From an uncultured Prevotellaceae bacterium (GTDB lineage: Bacteria; Bacteroidota; Bacteroidia; Bacteroidales; Bacteroidaceae), in assembly GCA_946413885.1 (NCBI GenBank), contig CAMKMK010000131.1, positions 1 to 6,406 of the forward strand: 6,406 nucleotides of DNA, read 5' to 3'. Numbering within the stretch: the stretch's first letter is position 1; every line of letters starts with the position of its first letter. This document shows, piece after piece, positions 1-6,406 of this stretch. The position numbers and the translations under genes were made by a program. The notes under the pieces are model-generated. The model was not told the origin of the DNA. It ran no database searches and saw only the letters and a list, made by a program, of their open reading frames with translations.

Positions 1-464
1 GGAGTGAAGCCGCCGATATGGTGTCCCATATGGCGTCCGTTCACATAGACGTGAGCATCGTAGTTGACAGCTCCGAAGTAGAGCAGTTTGCGTCGACCTT
101 CTTTCAAAGCTGACTTTTCGACATTGAACTTCCTGTAGAACCAGACGGTACCTTCATAGAAAAACAATCGTTCGTCGCGTGTGTTCCAATCAGATGGCAC
201 AGGCATCTCTTCAGCTTTGTCGAAATCATACTCGATCAGGTCTTCTGGCCGTTGTGGTTTCGCGTTGCGGAAGAATCCGTTCTGTGTGGGGTTCATGCGG
301 TAGTCGTAATAGCCTTCTTCCTGTACGTCAACGATGTAGTGCCATTTGCCGTTGAGCGACGAGATGTTCCGGCCAAGGATATTGCCGACTTGCGGCACCT
401 GTTGTGCTTGTATGGTGAGCAGCGATGCTGCTATCAGCACGAGTGAAGTAAATCTCTTTTTCAT
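1..464 (-). CDS. Glycoside hydrolase family 2 enzyme (beta-galactosidase/beta-glucuronidase type), N-terminal part, cut by window edge
   Basis: I translated the minus strand from the ATG at 464-462. This gives 154 codons that stay open to base 1, so only the N-terminus is present. Residues 1-20 form a Sec signal peptide (MKKRF, then a hydrophobic stretch ending TIQA before QQ), so the enzyme is exported. Residues 37-154 match the sugar-binding jelly-roll domain that opens GH2 enzymes. The supporting motifs are SLNGKWHYIVD (36-46), VPSDWN (89-94), YEGTVWFYRKF (103-113) and FGAVNYDAHVYVNG (130-143), followed by GGFT. GH2 enzymes are retaining exo-glycosidases that remove terminal beta-linked galactose, glucuronate or mannose. 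The catalytic glutamates lie in the TIM barrel beyond the window, so the substrate cannot be assigned. It follows the GH127-type gene on the same strand after 95 bases with no obvious terminator, so the two are probably co-transcribed. Confidence is high for the family and low for the specificity. Confidence 0.9.
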   Translation of the reverse strand, partial: MKKRFTSLVLIAASLLTIQAQQVPQVGNILGRNISSLNGKWHYIVDVQEEGYYDYRMNPTQNGFFRNAKPQRPEDLIEYDFDKAEEMPVPSDWNTRDERLFFYEGTVWFYRKFNVEKSALKEGRRKLLYFGAVNYDAHVYVNGRHMGHHIGGFT

Positions 465-559
465 CTTTTCTTGATAATTTCTCTATAGGTCAATTTTTTG
501 TGAGTGGATGCAACGTGTTGCGGAAGGTCAAGGGAAGCATGGATGATTCTGTCATAGGC

Positions 560-3016
560 TTATGGGTGTCGTATAGTTCTGAGATCGAAGATGCCGCCAG
601 CCATGTTGTGGTTATGGGCATTAAACTTCACAGTGATGTGAGTCTTGCCTTTGGTCAGTTCTTCTGGGATTTCCACTTCTTCGTAATAAAGTGGTTTCTC
701 CACACCCTCTATGGGATGGCGATGGTCGAAGGTGTGGATGGTCCGTCCGTCCACTTGCAGATCGAAGAGACGTTCTCCTGCATCGTCCTGTCGAAAACGT
801 ACAGCAATCGCCATCGGTTTATCGGGCAGACAACGCATCTGGTACATGAAGAAGCCGCCGTCAACAGCATGGCGCCAAGGCTGGCCAAAGTCTTCGCCTG
901 TACTGGAGAAATAGGATTCCATACGATGCTCACGCTCTGAATCCCTGTCTGTTACCTTTACTTGGTCTACCTGCAAGCGCTCGAAACGTGCCAGTTGTTC
1001 AGGCTTGGGCGAGAATGTCCCCTGATACCCATAACCAACGGACTGGATGGAGTCCAGCTGAGCTTGCGTGTCCACACGAGGGAAATAGACTTCGTAGCGG
1101 TCGAAGAGTAGGCGAGTGAAGGGAATCAGAGAGATTGGCTCAGCCTTTCCTGGCTGTTGGCAGAGAAGGACGAGGCTGTCACTCTTGGCACGCTGAATCG
1201 ATTTCTTTATGGTTGCAAGAGAACCCACCAGAGTTGTTATCTCGTTCTGGGGGAGAGTCTTTCCTGCCACAGCATTGACGCTGATGAAGTCGTGGTGTGT
1301 CAGCCCATGATTGTCTATCTTCTGCGCCATCACCATCGCGCCGTACTGGATAGAGACATATTGATTGAATCTTTTGAGTGGCTGCACATCGAGCACAGGT
1401 TTGAACGAGAGGTCTATGCGGTCGCCTTCCTGCCAGTCACGTTTGAGCACGATGTATTGGCTTCCAGGTTTTCCCTTCTGCAAGGTGTATCGATGGTTCT
1501 TTCCATTCACCTTGACTCGCATGCTGCCCTGTTCCACCCAATAAGGGCATCGCACCGCCAGCGCAAGATGTCCGCCCCGCTCCACAATCAGGACGGATTT
1601 GTCCGTGTCAGGATATGATGTCTTTTGCTCAAGGGCAAAGTTTCTTTCTTTCCATTCGAGGCTTGAGGGCACAAACATATTCACGAAGAGAGTGTCCGCC
1701 TGATAGGCATAAACCATCTTGGCAAGCTTTGCAGGAGCCTGCAAGCCTGTGCCCACGCAGCACCAGAAACAGCCGTAGGGGTCAGCATAGACCTTGTATT
1801 GCCCAGGTCGCATCGAGGTGTAGTAGCAGCTCATACCTGTCTCAGGATCGAAATTGCCCAAAATGTGATTCAGCAGGACGCGCTCATAGTAATCCACGCG
1901 ACTCATGTCGCCATCCCATTGGTAGAGAGCCTCTGTGAGCCGCATCATGTTGACTGAGTTGCACGATTCAGGTCCTCCAGCAGCTTCCACCTTTTCTATA
2001 TAATTGTCCTCTGAAAAGAAATGTTCGCCGCAACTGTTTCCTCCGTTTACCCAAGTGTGGTTCCTCAGCACGATGTCCCAGAAGAGATGGGCTGCGTCCA
2101 ACATCCGTTGGTCTCCGTTGGCCCTTCCTACAGCGACAAAGCCCGTGAACTTGGGAATCTGGGTATTGGCGTGCCAGCCCTGCAGAATGTCTTTTCCCTG
2201 CGAGAGCGGAACCCACATATCCTCGTCGTTAAGGCGTTCAGCCCATCTGAGATAACGTTCTTCGCCTGTGAGGCGATAGACGTCGATATAGGATTCATTG
2301 ATGCTTCCATGCTCGCAGACGAGTAGTTTCTGCATGGCATCGTGGTCGAGTTTGTCGATGATGCTTTTTCCAAACCAGTCAGCCAAACGTGTCAGCACAA
2401 TACTTGCCTCGTCGATACCGCAAAGCGTATAGGCATCATAGAGGCCAAGCATCAGTTTGTTCATCACATAGACAGGTTCCCATGTGTTGTTGATCATGGG
2501 ATTCGAGGTCTTGAAATTGCCTGCCGCCACATCCTCGAAAACGTGCCGTCCGATGCGTGTGGCAGCCACGTAGCCGTCGCCTCCTGCATCCTGAGCCTCG
2601 CGCAAGCCGTGAATGCTGTAGCGCAGACGTTCCAGGATGGCAGGATCGCCCGTTGTCTGGTACATCATCGACATGCCTGAGAGGTAGAAGCCCATGATAT
2701 GTCCCGCCAGCGACCACTCGTCGTGGATGACGGATTCCCATTGCGGATAGGGTTGAGCCAGCGGTGTGAGACCTGCCTCGCGACGGAACCAAGACAGCAG
2801 GCGGTCTGGTTCGAGCGTCAGCAGGTACTTGTGCGAGAGTTCCTGTATAGTCTTCATCTGCCCGCTGGTAATGTGGACATCAGAGAGTTCAAACAGGTTG
2901 ACTTTCGAGCCCTCGAGCGGTTTCGATAAGGACTTGACAGGTTGGCTCCCTATGGCTGCCGCATAAGAGATTCCCCACAATGCCAAAACAACTGTGCTGC
3001 GGACGTGCCTTTTCAT
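560..3016 (-). CDS. Secreted GH127/GH146-type (DUF1680) beta-L-arabinofuranosidase
   Basis: This is an exported exo-enzyme expected to release beta-L-arabinofuranose from plant glycans. I chose the ATG at 3016, giving 818 residues, because it starts a compact signal peptide (MKRHVR, then a hydrophobic run to about residue 20). The reading frame also allows an ATG at 3082, which would add 22 basic residues; an in-frame TGA lies 15 bases above that. Numbering is from 3016. The (alpha/alpha) barrel starts near residue 40 and runs to about 460, followed by beta-sandwich domains. Comparison with HypBA1 (known: nucleophile Cys417, zinc ligands Glu338, Cys340 and Cys418, acid/base Glu322) places the acid/base at Glu331 (GEHF), zinc ligands at Glu350, Cys352 and Cys420, and the nucleophile at Cys419 (FWCCVGTG). 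His282 in WHANTQIPK probably matches HypBA1 His270. All key residues are present. Residues about 698-816 form a C-terminal beta domain (WRHAVDGGFF ... AGGIFDLR) resembling DUF6805, often fused to Bacteroidales DUF1680 enzymes. I cannot separate GH127 from GH146 by eye. It heads the operon with the GH2 gene. Confidence 0.93.
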   Translation of the reverse strand: MKRHVRSTVVLALWGISYAAAIGSQPVKSLSKPLEGSKVNLFELSDVHITSGQMKTIQELSHKYLLTLEPDRLLSWFRREAGLTPLAQPYPQWESVIHDEWSLAGHIMGFYLSGMSMMYQTTGDPAILERLRYSIHGLREAQDAGGDGYVAATRIGRHVFEDVAAGNFKTSNPMINNTWEPVYVMNKLMLGLYDAYTLCGIDEASIVLTRLADWFGKSIIDKLDHDAMQKLLVCEHGSINESYIDVYRLTGEERYLRWAERLNDEDMWVPLSQGKDILQGWHANTQIPKFTGFVAVGRANGDQRMLDAAHLFWDIVLRNHTWVNGGNSCGEHFFSEDNYIEKVEAAGGPESCNSVNMMRLTEALYQWDGDMSRVDYYERVLLNHILGNFDPETGMSCYYTSMRPGQYKVYADPYGCFWCCVGTGLQAPAKLAKMVYAYQADTLFVNMFVPSSLEWKERNFALEQKTSYPDTDKSVLIVERGGHLALAVRCPYWVEQGSMRVKVNGKNHRYTLQKGKPGSQYIVLKRDWQEGDRIDLSFKPVLDVQPLKRFNQYVSIQYGAMVMAQKIDNHGLTHHDFISVNAVAGKTLPQNEITTLVGSLATIKKSIQRAKSDSLVLLCQQPGKAEPISLIPFTRLLFDRYEVYFPRVDTQAQLDSIQSVGYGYQGTFSPKPEQLARFERLQVDQVKVTDRDSEREHRMESYFSSTGEDFGQPWRHAVDGGFFMYQMRCLPDKPMAIAVRFRQDDAGERLFDLQVDGRTIHTFDHRHPIEGVEKPLYYEEVEIPEELTKGKTHITVKFNAHNHNMAGGIFDLRTIRHP

Positions 3017-3255
3017 ATACAAAGACAAGGCTTTGCAAAAGGTTCTTCTCTTTTTCGTGGATTCGATATTGTCTTTGTGCATCGTGGTCAGTCTTCATCA
3101 ATTTGCGTGGTAAAGATAATGAAAATCTCTCTGTCAAGAAAACATTCTCAGTTTTTTCTGATGTAGAAGGACAGAATAGTGTAAGAATCATCTTCGAGGT
3201 TCCCATTTGGATGCGAAAAAGACGATGTGAAACGTTATGTGAAAGTTTCTTATCG

Positions 3256-3263
3256 CAAAGATA
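3256..3263 (-). promoter_or_regulatory. Candidate -7 element for the glycoside hydrolase operon
   Basis: On the minus strand this reads TATCTTTG, a perfect match to the Bacteroidales -7 consensus TAnnTTTG. It points at the GH127-type gene. Transcription would begin near 3250 and leave a leader of about 170-235 bases, depending on which ATG is used. I see no good TTTG at the -33 position, so the promoter is either weak, activator-dependent or not real. The leader itself (3083-3250) shows no clear riboswitch, strong hairpin or small gene. Confidence 0.4.
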
Positions 3264-3283
3264 CTTTTTATCATTTTTTAGTT

Positions 3284-3291
3284 TACCTTTG
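3284..3291 (+). promoter_or_regulatory. Candidate -7 element for the ECF sigma operon
   Basis: TACCTTTG matches the Bacteroidales -7 consensus TAnnTTTG at every fixed position. It lies 38 bases before the sigma factor ATG at 3330, giving a short leader of about 35 bases. The upstream 20 bases are T-rich but contain no TTTG at the usual -33 spacing. ECF operons are often autoregulated by their own sigma factor. Nothing here proves that, because the ECF target motif is unknown. Confidence 0.55.
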
Positions 3292-3329
3292 CGATGTTTT
3301 TACGTCTATCATTATAGAGATATACATAA

Positions 3330-3833
3330 ATGACGATAAAAGCGTTTGAGCAGTTAGCCAACGATGTGCGCCCACGGTTGATAAAACTATGTGAGCGATT
3401 CTTGGCAGAGCAACAAATGGTGGAGGAGGCTGAGGACATCGTGCAAGATGCTCTCTTCAGACTTTGGCAGATGGGCGAGCAACTGGATTCATATAAGAGT
3501 CTTGAAGCGTTGGCTGTTACCATAACGAAAAACGTATGTGTCGATCATTTGAGACACCAGCGCATGAGGTTAGAACCATTGGAAGGTACTGATATACAGG
3601 ACTTCCGAAAGGCCGATCAAAACCTCATCACACAAGATATGGAGACTATAATTCAATTGGCTCTCAGCCAGTTGCCTGCCACCCAGCGTCGTATGCTGGA
3701 GATGCGAGCCGAGGGCATGAATTTAGACGAGATTTCAACCATTTGCAACACCACTAAACAAAGCACGAAGACCATGATTTCCGCAGCGCGGAGAGCTGTG
3801 CTTGAAATACTGAGAAAAGGAGGACAAAAATGA
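3330..3833 (+). CDS. ECF-type RNA polymerase sigma factor
   Basis: This 167-residue protein has the two-domain layout and length of an ECF sigma factor, which directs RNA polymerase to a specific promoter set in the cytoplasm. Region 2 covers about residues 10-82. It includes the core-binding helix AEDIVQDALFRLWQ (34-47) and the promoter-melting and -10-recognition part around YKSLEALAVTITKNVCVDHL (55-74). A short linker follows. Region 4 covers about 105-162 and carries LPATQRRMLEMRAEGMNLDEI, then a helix-turn-helix ending in TKTMISAARRAVLEIL that would read the -35 element. No extra C-terminal domain is present. The stop codon overlaps the start of the next gene (ATGA at 3830-3833), the classic arrangement for a sigma factor and its membrane-bound partner. 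The start at 3330 is the first ATG after a good -7 element; no strong Shine-Dalgarno is visible. Targets are unknown, although autoregulation and control of the divergent hydrolase operon are both possible. Confidence 0.93.
   Translation: MTIKAFEQLANDVRPRLIKLCERFLAEQQMVEEAEDIVQDALFRLWQMGEQLDSYKSLEALAVTITKNVCVDHLRHQRMRLEPLEGTDIQDFRKADQNLITQDMETIIQLALSQLPATQRRMLEMRAEGMNLDEISTICNTTKQSTKTMISAARRAVLEILRKGGQK
3818..3823 (+). promoter_or_regulatory. Strong Shine-Dalgarno for the membrane partner gene
   Basis: AGGAGG lies inside the last codons of the sigma factor gene, six bases before the ATG at 3830. It fixes the start of the downstream gene and, with the ATGA overlap, implies translational coupling that keeps the two products in fixed ratio. 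Strong Shine-Dalgarno sites are uncommon in Bacteroidota, and the other starts in this window lack one. Confidence 0.75.
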
Positions 3834-4465
3834 ATGATCTAAATAACAGAGAATTGCGTCAGCAACTTATTCAGCGTTATCTGGATGCGGAAACTTCTGT
3901 AGCCGAGGAACAGGCACTTGTTGACTTCTATTTGCACACTCGCGAGACTTTATCTGCCGATGAAGAGAGGGTGCGCCAATTGGTACTCGCCACTTCCCGC
4001 CCAGCCGATGATTTCAACTTGTCAGAAGAGAAGGCTCAGGAGTTTGACCAAATCATGTTGGCTACCCAACGGAAACCTCGTCGCGCTGTTTTGTGGCCTT
4101 GGGTAACGGCAGCCTGCGTGGCTGGCATTCTTGCGTTCTTCCTGACTCTCCCAAAGAGTGGAAGGGAAGTTCCAACGGATCAGGCAACGGCACAAATCAG
4201 TAGCCCCGTAAAGGAAGAACCGCAAGAACCGCAGCAGATGGAGACAGGAGACGTGCTGCCTGACTCCTTCCTTGCTGGTGTCCATCCAATGCAATCCACC
4301 ACAGACAACGAAGAAGAAGAGTACGACCAGAGCGACCTGATTTCTGTTGACAGCCTGTTCGGTGTGAACTCTCGTCCAGACCCGATGGAGGAGTACATGG
4401 TTTTGTCTGAGAATCTGCAACGGGAATGCGATGAGGTATTTCAAAAGATTGATAATCAAAAATAA
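3830..4465 (+). CDS. Single-pass membrane protein, probable anti-sigma factor
   Basis: The protein has 211 residues. I recognise no named domain with certainty. Residues 1-85 are predicted cytoplasmic and mostly helical; the start (LRQQLIQRYLDAETSVAEEQ, 9-28, then LVDFYL) resembles the short N-terminal helix pair in many Bacteroidota anti-sigma-like proteins. Residues about 86-107 (AVLWPWVTAACVAGILAFFL) form one transmembrane helix after a basic RKPRR stretch, so the N-terminus should stay inside. The remaining roughly 104 residues would be periplasmic; they are Pro/Gln/Glu-rich and include EEEEYDQSD (161-169). There is no zinc anti-sigma motif (HxxxCxxC); the only cysteines are Cys96, in the membrane, and Cys200. 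It lacks the large FecR periplasmic domain. The role as anti-sigma factor is inferred from the ATGA overlap with the sigma gene, the strong ribosome binding site and the membrane topology. A scaffold or sensor role remains possible. Confidence 0.75.
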   Translation: MNDLNNRELRQQLIQRYLDAETSVAEEQALVDFYLHTRETLSADEERVRQLVLATSRPADDFNLSEEKAQEFDQIMLATQRKPRRAVLWPWVTAACVAGILAFFLTLPKSGREVPTDQATAQISSPVKEEPQEPQQMETGDVLPDSFLAGVHPMQSTTDNEEEEYDQSDLISVDSLFGVNSRPDPMEEYMVLSENLQRECDEVFQKIDNQK

Positions 4466-4474
4466 TCGACAATA

Positions 4475-6310
4475 ATGAGACGCTATATTTTTATCTTGAC
4501 TATACTGATGCAAGCCCTCATTATCGATGCGCAAAACGATAACAGCATCCGTCAGCTGATACAGTACCTGGAGAAGAACCATCCCGAAGAACTGTCCAAT
4601 TCTACTGTCAATCGCACGAACGATGATATCTACGAGATTTGGGTATGGAATAAATCTTTTTATACCCAACGGGACAAACCGATTGACCGTTACCACCTGC
4701 AACAGCTGAAGGATACCATTATGCAGTATTTCATCGATGCCTCTGCCGATGCCGTGGCTTGCCACCATCTGCAAACGACTAATGGCACGGAAGACAGTAT
4801 CCGCTATGCGTTGTCTTTGTCCGAAGATTCACGCAGAACCACAAAACTCGTTGGCGATGACAGGAATTTCTGTTACGAAGGCAAAGAAGTGGCTCTTTTC
4901 TATTATTATCCCCAAAGAAAAGGGGAAAGCAGAATAGAAGTCAGGTATTCTAATAGTACGGATCAGGAAAGTTGCGGCAAAGTACTTGACATTAAACCTG
5001 TCAAACCCATGATAGCCAAGATAGCGAGAGAGTTTGGTGGCGAGGCGTATCCAGTTTCTTACAGCTACAATACTCAGGAAGATGGACTGGATCACCTGAC
5101 GAGATACACCTATGTCTCCCTTGACAATACGCAATTCGAGGGAGGTGACAGATTCAAAGTATTGGAGGGGGCTTGCAGCGGCATCCTCTACATCATCCCC
5201 CAAGAGAAAGCCGATAATGCTGCCATCACCCTGCATCAGGAACTGAGCAATTATCTGCTAAGTCATCGGGACAGACAATTCGATTATATATATGATAGAG
5301 GTCTGAAGAAAACCATTTTATTTAAAACCCCTAACCAAGGAATCAAATATAGTTCCCCCGATGTAACCCATGAGCATGTTTATAGCAAGAAAGATATATT
5401 TGGCCGATATACCATCCTTTTTGTTGACCATGTAGACTCCACATTTGCTCTGCCCAATGACTACGAGACAATGCTTTCCTACGATCATGGAAAGGTTGAA
5501 CGTGTGCCTGACTATGAGAAATTGCAACAGGTACTTCCCCCCGTGGTATCGAGTGAACCATTTTGGGGGAATACAATCTATGTTTTTTTTAAAAACAATC
5601 ACAAGAGACTTGAGTGGATCGGTGGAGAGTCGTATCGTACAATCCAGACAATCCAGTCAAATATTGACAGACAATCTGTCAACGAAATCAGGAGGCAACT
5701 GGTAAACAATCCGCTCGTCAACATCCAGCATAAGGAATCGCATACGGCGGAAGGAGACACCCTGGAACTAACGGGCGAAGAGAATTCAAAGCCCATTCGA
5801 CACCTTCTCTGCAAATTTTATGGTAAAGGAGACAGTCTTACGGCTTACATGCAGGTTATTATCGACCAGCCCAACCCTTCACCCCATGTTATGCCGTTCG
5901 ACACCCGATGGGTAGACAGATTCATCGCTCAGATGAAAGACTCGGCCTGTATTGAGGAACATAAAGTCCATTACGAATATGGCAAGAAGTTGCACCCGGA
6001 AAGCATGGGGAAAGTGGATGGAAGGCTCTATGTCTTGACATCGGCCAATAATCTTCAGAAACATGCAATTTTTATGGATTATATGTTTAATCAAACTTTC
6101 TCAAACAGAAACCAATCCTTTCACATCGTATTAGATGAGAGCAACGTACGCATCACCGACCGCATCATCGGCTGGAGTGACAAAAAGACAAATCAGTTCC
6201 GCTTGCTTTGCATCGACAAAGTGGAGGGCAAATATCTCATTCCTGAAGAATGGTACAACATCATCAGTTACAGATATGGCAAGAAAAAGTATTTGAACAA
6301 ACGGAAATAA
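4475..6310 (+). CDS. Exported 611-residue protein of unknown family with apparent internal duplication
   Basis: I do not recognise a family. Residues 1-19 (MRRYIFILTILMQALIIDA, then Q20) look like a Sec signal peptide. There is no lipobox cysteine and no later transmembrane helix, so the protein is probably periplasmic or secreted. The two halves look related. KKDIFGRYTILFVDHV, continuing through LPNDYETMLSYDHGK (305-340), aligns with KKTNQFRLLCIDKV, continuing through IPEEWYNIISYRYGK (570-603). Around 126-154 (VGDDRN ... FYYYPQRKGES) there is a counterpart at 433-454 (TGEENS ... KFYGKGDS). The helix-then-strand segment near 177-215 resembles 478-521. No catalytic motif or metal site is evident. 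The gene follows the membrane partner by nine bases and belongs to the same operon, so a role in sensing or responding to an envelope signal is plausible but unproven. Its DNA looks more AT-rich than the hydrolase genes, though I did not count it. Confidence 0.85.
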   Translation: MRRYIFILTILMQALIIDAQNDNSIRQLIQYLEKNHPEELSNSTVNRTNDDIYEIWVWNKSFYTQRDKPIDRYHLQQLKDTIMQYFIDASADAVACHHLQTTNGTEDSIRYALSLSEDSRRTTKLVGDDRNFCYEGKEVALFYYYPQRKGESRIEVRYSNSTDQESCGKVLDIKPVKPMIAKIAREFGGEAYPVSYSYNTQEDGLDHLTRYTYVSLDNTQFEGGDRFKVLEGACSGILYIIPQEKADNAAITLHQELSNYLLSHRDRQFDYIYDRGLKKTILFKTPNQGIKYSSPDVTHEHVYSKKDIFGRYTILFVDHVDSTFALPNDYETMLSYDHGKVERVPDYEKLQQVLPPVVSSEPFWGNTIYVFFKNNHKRLEWIGGESYRTIQTIQSNIDRQSVNEIRRQLVNNPLVNIQHKESHTAEGDTLELTGEENSKPIRHLLCKFYGKGDSLTAYMQVIIDQPNPSPHVMPFDTRWVDRFIAQMKDSACIEEHKVHYEYGKKLHPESMGKVDGRLYVLTSANNLQKHAIFMDYMFNQTFSNRNQSFHIVLDESNVRITDRIIGWSDKKTNQFRLLCIDKVEGKYLIPEEWYNIISYRYGKKKYLNKRK

Positions 6311-6340
6311 CCTCATTTATAAACATAAAAACAAACGATT

Positions 6341-6406
6341 ATGAAAAAGATCTTCTGGTTAGCATTTTGGGCATTAATCAACAACGCTGTGTTTGCCCAA
6401 CAATAT
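6341..6406 (+). CDS. Start of another exported protein, cut by window edge
   Basis: From the ATG at 6341 the frame is open for 22 codons to the window end. They encode a clear Sec signal peptide: MKK, a hydrophobic stretch (IFWLAFWALI), then NNAVFA before QQY, with likely cleavage after the alanine. It begins 30 bases after the 611-residue gene, on the same strand, with an A-rich spacer and no terminator, so it probably continues the sigma factor operon. Nothing of the mature protein is visible, so its family is unknown. It may be a relative of the preceding protein, but this cannot be tested here. Confidence 0.7.
   Translation, partial: MKKIFWLAFWALINNAVFAQQY

Larger units (their letters stand above)
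3252..3295. repeat. 12-base inverted repeat spanning the two divergent promoters
   Basis: The left arm ATCGCAAAGATA (3252-3263) and right arm TACCTTTGCGAT (3284-3295) are reverse complements at 11 of 12 positions; the mismatch is 3261 against 3286. A 20-base AT-rich core (3264-3283) separates them. Each arm contains one of the outward-facing -7 elements, so the dyad is centred between the two promoters. It could be an operator for a dimeric regulator covering both transcription units, or simply two promoters sharing extra consensus bases such as GCGAT. Confidence 0.6.

Noticed and set aside
510..521. Near-palindrome GCAACGTGTTGC between the two hydrolase genes, considered as a terminator
   Set aside because: The stem is short with almost no loop, and the minus-strand sequence after it has A residues rather than a T-run. 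It does not look like an intrinsic terminator.
500..940. Plus-strand open frame of 146 codons
   Set aside because: It lies antisense to the C-terminal part of the arabinofuranosidase, which has clear family motifs. The translation has no domain-like pattern.
3130..3175. TCAG-TTTTTT-CTGA hairpin in the leader of the hydrolase operon, considered as an attenuator or riboswitch
   Set aside because: Only four base pairs form before mismatches, and no known riboswitch core is recognisable.
4022..4774. Minus-strand open frame of 250 codons across the membrane partner and the start of the exported gene
   Set aside because: It is antisense to two well-supported genes with tight operon spacing, a strong ribosome binding site and a signal peptide. 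Its translation lacks recognisable motifs.
5583..5595. Run of eight T then five A inside the 611-residue gene, considered as a slippage or frameshift site
   Set aside because: The frame reads through cleanly on both sides with related repeat blocks before and after. The run does not form a canonical in-phase X XXY YYZ heptamer.

Overview
The window looks like a piece of a Bacteroidota chromosome, most likely Bacteroidales and possibly Prevotellaceae. The reasons are a glycoside hydrolase pair with the domain layout usual in gut Bacteroidales, an ECF sigma factor with a single-pass partner, and perfect matches to the Bacteroidales -7 promoter element (TAnnTTTG). Typical Sec signal peptides ending in A-Q also fit. 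The genus is inference only. I saw no rRNA, tRNA, CRISPR array, insertion sequence, SusC/SusD pair or origin.

Left half (1-3082, minus strand): a two-gene polysaccharide-degradation unit. The upstream gene encodes a secreted GH127/GH146-type (DUF1680) beta-L-arabinofuranosidase with the complete Cys/Glu zinc-site motif set. It is followed 95 bases later by the start of a secreted GH2 enzyme of the beta-galactosidase/beta-glucuronidase type, cut by the window edge. Together they would trim arabinose and another terminal sugar from plant glycans such as pectic or arabinogalactan side chains. The exact substrate cannot be read from the sequence.

Middle (3083-3329): a divergent control region. 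Two outward-facing -7 elements lie inside a 12-base inverted repeat with 11 of 12 positions paired. It sits between the hydrolase unit and the right-hand operon.

Right half (3330-6406, plus strand): a tight operon. It encodes an ECF-type sigma factor, an overlapping gene for a single-pass membrane protein placed where an anti-sigma factor is expected, a 611-residue exported protein of no family I recognise with an apparent internal duplication, and the first 22 codons of another exported protein. The layout suggests an envelope-linked regulatory system: sigma factor, membrane partner and periplasmic or surface effectors or sensors. That function is inferred from context. The 611-residue protein is the least explained part of the window.
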